Shown: piece by piece, positions 1 to 6,044 of the stretch | How positions within the stretch are numbered: position 1 is the stretch's first letter | Layout of the letters: each line of letters starts with the position of its first letter | DNA from: Acidobacteriota bacterium | GTDB taxonomy: Bacteria > Acidobacteriota > UBA6911 > RPQK01 | Length of the DNA: 10,709 nt | Direction: 5' to 3' | Assembly (NCBI GenBank): GCA_003819755.1 | Contig: RPQK01000186.1 | Span: 1-10,709 of the forward strand | Notes under the pieces: model-generated | Databases searched by the model: none | What the model saw: only the letters and a program-made list of their open reading frames with translations | Told to the model about the DNA's origin: nothing | Made by a program: the position numbers and the translations under genes

Positions 1-1
1 C

Positions 2-1045
2 GCCGAAGACGACCTGCATGGTCTCCAGGCCCGCGACCGGCTGATCTTCGAGTACTGGGGACATGCGATGTCTTACCTCCCCATGTCCGATTATCGCTAT
101 TACTTGCCGAAAATGCTGCGCTTTCGCAACCCACAGCACGCCTGGGTCAAGCACCGGCTGAAGGGGTGTGCTCACCTCCTGGAAGAAGTCCTCGAACGCG
201 TCCGGCGGGAAGGACCGCTCAGTGCCAGAGATTTCACGCACCCCGAAGACGCAAAGCGGGGAACCTGGTGGGACTGGAAGCCGGCGAAGTTCGCGTTGGA
301 GTTCCTGTTCTGGAGGGGAGATCTGATGATCTCCGAAAGGCGGAAATTCCAGAAAGTCTACGACCTGGCAGAACGGGTCCTGCCGAGCGGAATCGATACG
401 ACGACGCCGACCGATCAGGAGGTCGGACAATTCCTGGTCCGGCGGGCGGTGAGAGGTTGCGGGATCGTTCGACAGAAAGACATACAGGGGTTCCTCCAGC
501 CGGCGGGCGCCCGGGATTCGGACTGGCAGGCGGCCGACTGTCGAGTGATTTCAAAAGCCGTTCAGGATCTCCTGGAAGCGGGCGAGATCCTCCAGGTTGC
601 CGTTGAGGGTGAACAGGAGGACTGGTACGCATCGGCCGAACTGCTTGAGAACCACCCGGTGGTTGACGGCAAGCCTGGTCGTGTCTTCCTTCTTTCCCCT
701 TTTGACAATCTCGTGATACGACGCGATTGGCTGAAGAAGCTCTTTGAATTCGAATACACCCTGGAATGCTATCTGCCCGAAGAGAAGCGGCAATACGGGT
801 ATTTTGTCTTCCCGATTCTGTGGGGCAACAGGCTGGTGGGGAGGCTCGATCCGAAGGCCGACCGCAAGTCAAAAACGCTCGTTATCCGAAACCTGGTTTT
901 CGAGCCTGGGTTTCAGCCCTCGGATGAATTCCTCACCCGGTTCAACGAGACGCTCGCCGCCTTCGCCCGTTTTAACGGGTGCCGAAAGTACGTTATCAAG
1001 AAACGCGCAGGCCGTCACAGAGCCGCGCCGTGTGCGGCTCTGTAA
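2..1045 (+). CDS. ycaQ: YcaQ-family winged-helix DNA glycosylase, 5'-partial
   Basis: This is the C-terminal part (347 residues visible) of a winged-helix protein of the YcaQ/AlkX family (HTH_42), whose characterised members are DNA glycosylases that unhook interstrand crosslinks. The reading frame is open to the left edge: codons from base 2 read ...RDRLIFEYWGHAMSYLPMSDYR, the family's conserved FEYW-H-A-SYLP block, so the ATG at 68 is internal and not the start. Further family marks are WWDWKPAK followed by a FxxGxLMI-like stretch (visible residues about 89-110), SPFDNLVIRR (232-241) and GYFVFPILWG leading into GRLDPKADRK (266-289). E. coli YcaQ is about 410 residues, so roughly 50-70 residues are missing, including the segment where the catalytic Q-x-Q/D motif lies; activity cannot be judged. 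The last residues are encoded inside a hairpin that overlaps the stop codon. The family call is firm; the substrate is inferred from relatives. Confidence 0.9.
   Translation, partial: AEDDLHGLQARDRLIFEYWGHAMSYLPMSDYRYYLPKMLRFRNPQHAWVKHRLKGCAHLLEEVLERVRREGPLSARDFTHPEDAKRGTWWDWKPAKFALEFLFWRGDLMISERRKFQKVYDLAERVLPSGIDTTTPTDQEVGQFLVRRAVRGCGIVRQKDIQGFLQPAGARDSDWQAADCRVISKAVQDLLEAGEILQVAVEGEQEDWYASAELLENHPVVDGKPGRVFLLSPFDNLVIRRDWLKKLFEFEYTLECYLPEEKRQYGYFVFPILWGNRLVGRLDPKADRKSKTLVIRNLVFEPGFQPSDEFLTRFNETLAAFARFNGCRKYVIKKRAGRHRAAPCAAL
1017..1043. terminator. Hairpin between convergent genes, candidate bidirectional terminator
   Basis: A perfect 10-bp stem (ACAGAGCCGC at 1017-1026 with GCGGCTCTGT at 1034-1043) encloses a 7-nt loop. 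It overlaps the stop codon of the YcaQ-family gene and ends 16 nt beyond the stop of the convergent esterase gene. It is the only strong hairpin in the 14-bp gap and its edges. Neither strand has a T-tract after the stem, so classical intrinsic termination is uncertain; it may act with Rho or as a 3'-end stabiliser. Confidence 0.5.
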
Positions 1046-1059
1046 GTGCGTGCCTCGCC

Positions 1060-2376
1060 CTACTGCTTCCCCTTCGCATTCAACATCTTGACGAGCCATT
1101 GGTCGGAGACGTCTGTCTCTTCCGCCAGCGTGTTGTGGCCGGTCTCCAGAGCGAGAAGGAGGCTCTTTTGCGCGGTGATCACGTTATAGGCCGCGTACAT
1201 CGAAGTCGGTGGGCAAGTCTCGTCGTTGAAACCCCAGACGTAGAGTCCTGGAGCTTTCACCCTTCGGGCAAAATTAACCACGTCGTAATAACCGGCGGTG
1301 CGAATCTTATCCGCCGAACGATGTGAGCCTTCCCCTTCCACCCGGAACATGTGAGGCCAGCCGCCGGCCCGGTTCTTCAGGTAACCGGTCAGATCAGACA
1401 GGGCGGGGTAGTAAGCCGCCACACCGGTAACGCGGGAATCGAGGCCGGCGACGACGATCGACAATGCGCCTCCCTGGCTTCCACCGGTGACTCCGAGATT
1501 TCGGCCGTCCCACTTCGGGTGGCTTACCAGGAAATCATTGCCACGGAGACAGCCAAGGTAAACCCGCTTGTAGTAGTAGCGGTCGCGACTGTCCAGGCCG
1601 AAAGTCCAGTACCCGTTGAGTGCCCCGCGGCCCAGCGCCTCATATACCGACTGATCGAGGATTACGGGCAACCCGTGAATCCCGACCTGCAGTGTAATGA
1701 TTCCCTGCTCGGCGAGACTCACAAGACCGCGATAAGGCCGCACGCCGGCGCCAGGCACGTTCAGGAGGGCGGGGTACTTGCCTTCTGCCTTCGGCTCGCA
1801 AAGGATGCCGTAGAAGCGGCTCGGATTCCCATCGTTCCCGATGTTCTGAAGACTCACGTGGTAGGTGTTCACCGTTGCCGTGCTGTAATCAGGCAGGAGT
1901 GTCAGGCGGGCGTCGACCGGCAGTCCTGCCAGTGCGCGCTTGGCCTCACTCCAGAATTGATCGAAATCGGCGGGGTCTTCGGCCGCCGGTTGGATCGAAA
2001 GCGGGGTAAAGGCCGCGGTTGCCAGCCCTCGGTACGTCCGGTTATTTCGCTTCACGGTCGCGATACAGCGGAGAAAACCGGGCTCCTTCATCGTCCCGGC
2101 CTCGACGCGTACACCTTCAGGGGGAAGCGTTACGGTCTTGACCATAGGCGCTTGAATCATCTCCGGGCCAACCCGGTATTCGACATCCGCACCAGAGAGC
2201 GGGTGTCCGTCCATCACGGCGGTTATCTGGAAAATCACCGGGTCACCGGGCGAATAGTTCCAGTCAGGGCGATCAGTGGTCACCCGGACGAACACCTGGC
2301 CGGTTCGCTCCTGGGCATGAGTGCTGCTGGCGAGCAACAAGAGAAAAATTAGTCCGACGCACCTTCGGCAGTTCAT
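1060..2376 (-). CDS. Secreted acetyl xylan esterase-like alpha/beta hydrolase
   Basis: A 438-residue exported serine hydrolase of the AXE1 (acetyl xylan esterase / cephalosporin-C deacetylase) group, which removes acetyl groups from xylan or related esters. The ATG at 2376 is chosen because a perfect AGGAGG lies 5 nt upstream; a TTG six codons earlier has none. Residues 1-22 form a signal peptide (MNCRRC, then a leucine-rich core, then STHA|Q), pointing to the periplasm or outside. Residues about 28-125 look like a beta-sandwich extension, then FDQFWSEAKRAL opens the esterase domain. The nucleophile elbow is GGSQGG (Ser300), the likely acid is Asp385 (WGFNDETCPP) and the base His414 (ETGHN), so the triad is complete. 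It converges on the YcaQ-family gene and diverges from the S9 peptidase gene. The esterase fold is near certain; the xylan substrate is inferred from the family and from the XylR-type regulator nearby. Confidence 0.88.
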   Translation of the reverse strand: MNCRRCVGLIFLLLLASSTHAQERTGQVFVRVTTDRPDWNYSPGDPVIFQITAVMDGHPLSGADVEYRVGPEMIQAPMVKTVTLPPEGVRVEAGTMKEPGFLRCIATVKRNNRTYRGLATAAFTPLSIQPAAEDPADFDQFWSEAKRALAGLPVDARLTLLPDYSTATVNTYHVSLQNIGNDGNPSRFYGILCEPKAEGKYPALLNVPGAGVRPYRGLVSLAEQGIITLQVGIHGLPVILDQSVYEALGRGALNGYWTFGLDSRDRYYYKRVYLGCLRGNDFLVSHPKWDGRNLGVTGGSQGGALSIVVAGLDSRVTGVAAYYPALSDLTGYLKNRAGGWPHMFRVEGEGSHRSADKIRTAGYYDVVNFARRVKAPGLYVWGFNDETCPPTSMYAAYNVITAQKSLLLALETGHNTLAEETDVSDQWLVKMLNAKGKQ

Positions 2377-2381
2377 GAATC

Positions 2382-2387
2382 CCTCCT
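2382..2387 (-). promoter_or_regulatory. Shine-Dalgarno site of the esterase gene
   Basis: The minus strand reads AGGAGG followed by 5 nt and ATG. This fixes the esterase start at 2376 and places the upstream TTG candidate (2394) outside the gene. Confidence 0.8.
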
Positions 2388-2398
2388 GGTTCAACTGC

Positions 2399-2427
2399 TT
2401 TTAACGCACCCAGGCGAAAGAAGTAAA
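2399..2427 (-). promoter_or_regulatory. Weak promoter candidate for the esterase gene
   Basis: The minus strand has TTTACT (2427-2422, 4/6 to TTGACA), a 17-nt spacer, then TTAAAA (2404-2399, 3/6 to TATAAT). Transcription would begin about 15-17 nt before the ATG, leaving a short leader with the ribosome site. The geometry fits but the match is poor. Confidence 0.22.
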
Positions 2428-2436
2428 TGACATTTA
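2424..2436. promoter_or_regulatory. AT-rich palindrome in the divergent esterase/peptidase spacer
   Basis: TAAATG-A-CATTTA is a perfect 6+1+6 inverted repeat in an otherwise GC-rich spacer. It overlaps the -35 element of the candidate esterase promoter, a natural operator position. No protein can be assigned, and a chance match in a spacer of this size is possible. Confidence 0.25.
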
Positions 2437-2474
2437 GCGAGACGCCCGCGCTCCCCCAGGGCCTGCCCCGCATT

Positions 2475-2511
2475 TTGACTCCCCCGACGCCTTTTTGAGA
2501 TAGTTCCTCAA
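2475..2511 (+). promoter_or_regulatory. Promoter candidate giving a leaderless S9 peptidase mRNA
   Basis: TTGACT (2475-2480, 5/6 to consensus), an 18-nt spacer, then GATAGT (2499-2504, 4/6, with the two key positions A and T matching). The expected first transcribed base, 7 nt after the -10, is 2511, the A of the ATG. The gene has no Shine-Dalgarno sequence, which fits leaderless initiation. Confidence 0.45.
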
Positions 2512-4622
2512 TGAAAGCCCTCAAATGCACCCTGTTCCTACCGGTCTTTCTGCTGACTGCCGTCTTTGCCGCGGAAACGCCCGCGAAGCGGCCCCTCACA
2601 GCCCAGGACCTGTGGGCCTTCAAGCGGGTGGGCGCTCCTGCTCTCTCGCCGGACGGTAAGACTGTGGTTCTCTCCGTCCAGGAATGGTCCATTGACAAGA
2701 ACAAGAGCACAGCGAACCTGTGGCTCGTTGATGTCCCTTCTGGAAAAACCCGGCGACTGACCGCAGCGAGCGCCGGAGACCGCGATCCGGACTGGAGCCC
2801 GGACGGCTCCCGCATCGCATTCGTCTCCAAGCGTGGCGATGACGAAGTCGATGCGCTGTACATAATGCGTACCGACGGCGGGGAGGCCGAGAGGATCGTT
2901 GAGCTGCCTTACGCCATTACGACCCCTCGATGGATGCCTGACAGCAAACGCATTATCGCGGCCACCCGCGTCATTCCAGAGCTCGCCGGCAAACTTGAGA
3001 AAAGCGACATGGCAGCCATGCGCAAGGAGATCAAGCGACGCAAGGAATCCAAAATGACGGCCAAGGTTACCGACTCCCGGCAATACCGTTATTGGGACCA
3101 GTCGCTCACCGATAATCTTGCCCATCGGCTGGTGCTGATCGATGTGGAAAGCAAGGATCTGAAAGATCTCACACCGAGGTGGGACCGACTGTTCAGTGTA
3201 ACGGGTGAAGCGGTGTTCGATTTGTCACCGGACGGGAAGCAGGTGGCTGTCGCGATCAACAGCACCCCTCCGCCTTACCGGGAGCGCCCGAACAGCGACA
3301 TTTATCTCCTGCTGACGGACGGTTCAGGAACGCCGAAAAACATCACGCCCGAAAATCCTTCAGCGGACCAAAGGCCGCGCTTCGCACCAGACGGAAAGTC
3401 ACTGGTTTTCGCGCGAAACGTGAGGCCCATCTGGTCCGGCGAGAACGAACGGGTCTGGCGTCACGATTTTGCGACGGGCAAGAATTCGCCGCTGACGGCA
3501 AGTCTCGATTACTCCTTCGGTGAATACGCTTTTTCCCCAGACGCGGGCACGCTTTGGCTGATGGCCGAAGACCGCGGCTTGCTGCCACTGTTCAAAATGA
3601 GCTCAGCCGGAGGCGACTTTTTGAAGGTTTACGGCGCCGGCACGTCGACGAACCTCGATGCTGGACCGGGTGCGGTGGTCTTTCTGAACGAGACGTTCCA
3701 CCGCCCCAGCGAGTTGTACGTGCTCGACCCGGAAGCGGGCAGCACCCGACAACTGACCCATTTCAATGACGAACTATTGGCAAAGATAGATTTCGGCAAG
3801 GTGGAGTCGTTCACCTTCACGGGTGCGGATGGACGGGAGATTCAGCAGTGGGTCATCTACCCGCCGGGCTATGACCCGGGGAAGAAATATCCGCTGGTGC
3901 AGCTCCTTCACGGGGGGCCGCACACGATGGTCCGCGACGCCTTCAGCTATCGCTGGAATGCGCACCTGTTCGCCGCTCCCGGTTATTTTGTGAGCTGGGT
4001 AAACCGCCATGGATCGACGGGTTTCGGCGAGGCGTTTGCCCTCAGTATCCACGGTCAATGGGGCGAGAAACCTCTCACGGACATCATGCGCAGCACCGAC
4101 TACTTGCTCGAAAAGTTCCCGAACATCGACCGCGACCGCCTGGCGGCGGCCGGGGCGAGCTATGGGGGATATCTGGCCGCCTGGATACTCGGGCACAGCG
4201 ACCGGTTCAAGTGCATTGTGGACCATGCCGGGGTCAACAACTTGTACAGTCAGTATGGAGGCGATCTGACCAGCTATGTCTTCACCGGCGAAATTCTGGG
4301 GGGCACCCCGTGGGAGAATATCGAGGGGATGCAGCGCAACAACCCGATGTTTTACGCCGGAAATTTCAAGACCCCCACCCTGATCATCCACGGCGAGCAG
4401 GACTACCGCGTGCCTTATGGCAATGGCATCGAACTGTACGGGGTGCTCCAGGCGATGGGTGTCCCCTCGCGACTCGTCCTTTTTCCCAATGAGAATCACT
4501 GGGTTCTGTCACCGCAGAACTCGATTTTCTGGAACTACGAAGTCCAGCAGTGGCTCGCCCGTTACATCGGCGGCACCCCGATGGCCAAGCCCGAGTTCAA
4601 CGGGGAGGGGGAAAGCGATTAG
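2511..4622 (+). CDS. Secreted S9 family peptidase (prolyl oligopeptidase / DPP4-DPP5-like)
   Basis: A 703-residue serine peptidase that releases short peptides from the N-terminus of oligopeptides (S9 family; dipeptidyl- or acylaminoacyl-peptidase type), probably in the periplasm. Residues 1-20 form a signal peptide (MKALK, hydrophobic core, VFA|A). Residues about 35-420 are a beta-propeller with repeated SPDG-type blades: ALSPDGK (45-50), DWSPDGS (94-100), DLSPDGK (237-243), RFAPDGK (290-296), AFSPDAG (340-346). The hydrolase domain follows: HGGP oxyanion region (467-470), GASYGG nucleophile elbow (Ser550), Asp631 in GEQDYRVP, His663 in ENHW. All catalytic residues are present and the length is normal. 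The ATG at 2511 is the only sensible start: a stop codon lies four codons upstream and the signal peptide begins here, yet there is no ribosome-binding site. It is divergent from the esterase gene and not visibly linked to it in function. The exact subfamily (DPP4, DPP5 or acylaminoacyl peptidase) cannot be settled by eye. Confidence 0.92.
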   Translation: MKALKCTLFLPVFLLTAVFAAETPAKRPLTAQDLWAFKRVGAPALSPDGKTVVLSVQEWSIDKNKSTANLWLVDVPSGKTRRLTAASAGDRDPDWSPDGSRIAFVSKRGDDEVDALYIMRTDGGEAERIVELPYAITTPRWMPDSKRIIAATRVIPELAGKLEKSDMAAMRKEIKRRKESKMTAKVTDSRQYRYWDQSLTDNLAHRLVLIDVESKDLKDLTPRWDRLFSVTGEAVFDLSPDGKQVAVAINSTPPPYRERPNSDIYLLLTDGSGTPKNITPENPSADQRPRFAPDGKSLVFARNVRPIWSGENERVWRHDFATGKNSPLTASLDYSFGEYAFSPDAGTLWLMAEDRGLLPLFKMSSAGGDFLKVYGAGTSTNLDAGPGAVVFLNETFHRPSELYVLDPEAGSTRQLTHFNDELLAKIDFGKVESFTFTGADGREIQQWVIYPPGYDPGKKYPLVQLLHGGPHTMVRDAFSYRWNAHLFAAPGYFVSWVNRHGSTGFGEAFALSIHGQWGEKPLTDIMRSTDYLLEKFPNIDRDRLAAAGASYGGYLAAWILGHSDRFKCIVDHAGVNNLYSQYGGDLTSYVFTGEILGGTPWENIEGMQRNNPMFYAGNFKTPTLIIHGEQDYRVPYGNGIELYGVLQAMGVPSRLVLFPNENHWVLSPQNSIFWNYEVQQWLARYIGGTPMAKPEFNGEGESD

Positions 4623-4626
4623 CGGA

Positions 4627-4646
4627 CGCCCCATTCCTGGGGGGCG
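4627..4646. terminator. Short GC hairpin after the S9 peptidase gene
   Basis: CGCCCC (4627-4632) pairs with GGGGCG (4641-4646) across an 8-nt loop, starting 5 nt after the stop codon. A purine run rather than a T-tract follows on the plus strand, so termination is only suggested by position. Confidence 0.3.
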
Positions 4647-4648
4647 GA

Positions 4649-4683
4649 AAAAGGACCTCAAGGGCCTCAGGGTGGATCTCAGG
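4649..4683. repeat. Degenerate GGACCTCAA-type repeat, one-armed
   Basis: Between the convergent S9 peptidase and regulator genes lies AAAAGGACCTCAAGG (4649-4663) followed by weaker copies GGGCCTCAG and GGATCTCAGG. The first 15 bases are identical to 9887-9901, the outer part of the left arm of the large inverted repeat. No inverted partner is seen here, so this looks like a decayed or partial copy of the same element. Confidence 0.5.
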
Positions 4684-4693
4684 AACCGCGGTT

Positions 4694-5857
4694 TCAGCTG
4701 CGGACGGCTAGCCGCTGGCCGTGCTTTCGCCGATAGGCCAGGGGGCTTGATCCCTTCTCCTCCCGGAAGTAACGGGCGATGTGCTCGATGCCGGAGAAGC
4801 CCATCTCCGATCCGATCTGCTGAATGGAGAGATCAGTTTCTATGAGCAGCCGCGCGATGTGATCGGTCCGCACCCGTCTGATTTCATGCATGACCGATCT
4901 TCCGAGGCAGGCGCGAAAGCGTTTTTCGAGAACTCGTCTGGAAAGCGCGGCGGCACGCGCGACCTCGTCGACGCGAATCCGCCGGCGCGGATTTTCTCGG
5001 ATGTAACTGAGCGCCTTACCGACCGCGCGGTCATCGACCGCCAGGATCTCCGTCGAGCGGCGGGGCACGACGCGGCTGGGCTCAACTGAAATCGTCAACT
5101 TCTCTACTGTCTGCCCCAACATCATCAAGTGGAGGACCCCCGCCGCTTCGAAGCCCGCCCGGTGAAAATCCAACTCCACACTCGACAAAGGAGGATCGCT
5201 AAACTCGCAGACGAGCTGGTCATTGTCCGCCCCGATGATCGCCACATCGTCAGGAACCCGGACTCCGACGACCTTGCAGGCCTCACTGACCTGTCGGGCC
5301 CGGTCGTCATTGCAGGCCATCAGGCCGACTGGCTTTGACAACGTGCGCACCCATTCCACCAGCTGCGGCAATTCTTCATCCCAGGTCAGAGAGGCCGGGT
5401 CGCCGTCGACCGTGTACTCGGCGACAGGATAACCGTCGCTTCTCAGCCGGTTCACGAATCGGCGTTGCCGTCGCAGGGACCACGGTTTGTCGTCGTATCC
5501 GCAGTAAGCGAATCGACGAAGCCCGCAATCGAGCAGATGGTTGGCAGCCCGGTCGGCGATGGCCTCGGAAGCGGAAACGATACTGACAACCCCCGGGACC
5601 TGGTCCCGGCAATGCCCGACGCTGACCGCCGGAATTCCCGGAGGTATCGACCCGCCGACCGGGTCATAGTCACGCATGATGACTCCGTCCGGCCGCCAGT
5701 CCCGAAAACTCGGCACTCCAGTCTCGAGGCCGCGCGGTTCCCAGTGAAATGACCACGGGCCATGCAGGCGGGCGTACTCGGCGATACCCCGAAGCAACTC
5801 CCGGCCCGAGGAGCGGGAGGACTCGACCAGCAAAAGAACGCGGGGAAAACTCTTCAC
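4694..5857 (-). CDS. XylR-type regulator: LacI-like sugar sensor plus AraC DNA-binding domain
   Basis: A 387-residue transcription factor with the same order and nearly the same length as E. coli XylR (392). Residues about 5-265 are a LacI/periplasmic-binding sensor: WRPDGVIMRDYD (54-65), an ACNDDRARQVSEAC helix (181-194), then VPDDVAIIGADND (201-213) and PPLSSVELDFHRAG. Residues about 280-380 are an AraC-type double helix-turn-helix: VDEVARAAALSRRVLEKRF and SIQQIGSEMGFSGIEHIARYF, ending SPLAYRRKH. There is no signal or membrane segment, so it is cytoplasmic. The GTG at 5857 is the first usable start, because a stop lies four codons upstream; a modest AGGATAGG precedes it. E. coli XylR responds to xylose, but the ligand here is unknown; a sugar is likely. 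A TGCGAA site 20-25 nt upstream matches sites before the TonB receptor gene, hinting at autoregulation and control of that receptor. The architecture is certain; the targets are inferred. Confidence 0.9.
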   Translation of the reverse strand: MKSFPRVLLLVESSRSSGRELLRGIAEYARLHGPWSFHWEPRGLETGVPSFRDWRPDGVIMRDYDPVGGSIPPGIPAVSVGHCRDQVPGVVSIVSASEAIADRAANHLLDCGLRRFAYCGYDDKPWSLRRQRRFVNRLRSDGYPVAEYTVDGDPASLTWDEELPQLVEWVRTLSKPVGLMACNDDRARQVSEACKVVGVRVPDDVAIIGADNDQLVCEFSDPPLSSVELDFHRAGFEAAGVLHLMMLGQTVEKLTISVEPSRVVPRRSTEILAVDDRAVGKALSYIRENPRRRIRVDEVARAAALSRRVLEKRFRACLGRSVMHEIRRVRTDHIARLLIETDLSIQQIGSEMGFSGIEHIARYFREEKGSSPLAYRRKHGQRLAVRS

Positions 5858-5876
5858 AGGCCTATCCTACCCCATG

Positions 5877-5885
5877 TTCGCAAAA
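5877..5885 (-). promoter_or_regulatory. TTTTGCGAA site upstream of the XylR-type regulator gene
   Basis: On the minus strand TTTTGCGAA ends 19 nt before the GTG start. The same core, TTTTGCG(G/A)A, is repeated three times before the TonB receptor gene. Its position close to the start would suit autoregulation. A weaker GTTGCGCC lies about 29 bp further upstream (5913-5906). The link to the regulator is inference. Confidence 0.35.
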
Positions 5886-6005
5886 TTGCCTTGCTCCATT
5901 GTCCAGGCGCAACTTCTGGCTAACGGCAGAACCAGGCCATGCGAGTCCGAACGCTCGCTACGCCCGCGTTTGGGCGGTCATCGTGCGGATTTGGAGGGAA
6001 GGCAG

Positions 6006-6029
6006 GGCCGGGACCCGGAGGTCCCGGCC
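6006..6029 (-). terminator. Terminator hairpin of the TonB-dependent receptor gene
   Basis: A perfect 10-bp stem (GGCCGGGACC with GGTCCCGGCC) closes a 4-nt loop, beginning 15 nt after the receptor stop codon. The minus-strand continuation, CTGCCTTCCCTCC, is pyrimidine-rich but not a true T-tract. It stands between the receptor gene and the regulator gene and probably separates them into different transcripts. The rest of the 187-nt gap holds only short GC hairpins (for example 5961-5976). Confidence 0.65.
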
Positions 6030-6044
6030 GTCAGAAGGCGGGAA

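Noticed and set aside
68..70. ATG as the start of the YcaQ-family gene
   Set aside because: The same frame upstream encodes the conserved FEYWGHA block, so this Met is internal and the gene is cut by the window edge.
234..872. 212-codon minus-strand frame over the YcaQ-family gene
   Set aside because: Pro/Arg/Ser-rich composition typical of an antisense reading of GC-rich coding DNA, with no ribosome site.
1351..2352. 333-codon plus-strand frame
   Set aside because: Antisense shadow of the esterase gene; its translation has no recognisable domain.
2377..2394. TTG start of the esterase gene
   Set aside because: The AGGAGG that serves the ATG at 2376 lies inside this segment, and the signal peptide begins properly at that ATG.
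3774..4499. 241-codon minus-strand frame
   Set aside because: Antisense shadow of the conserved catalytic domain of the S9 peptidase.
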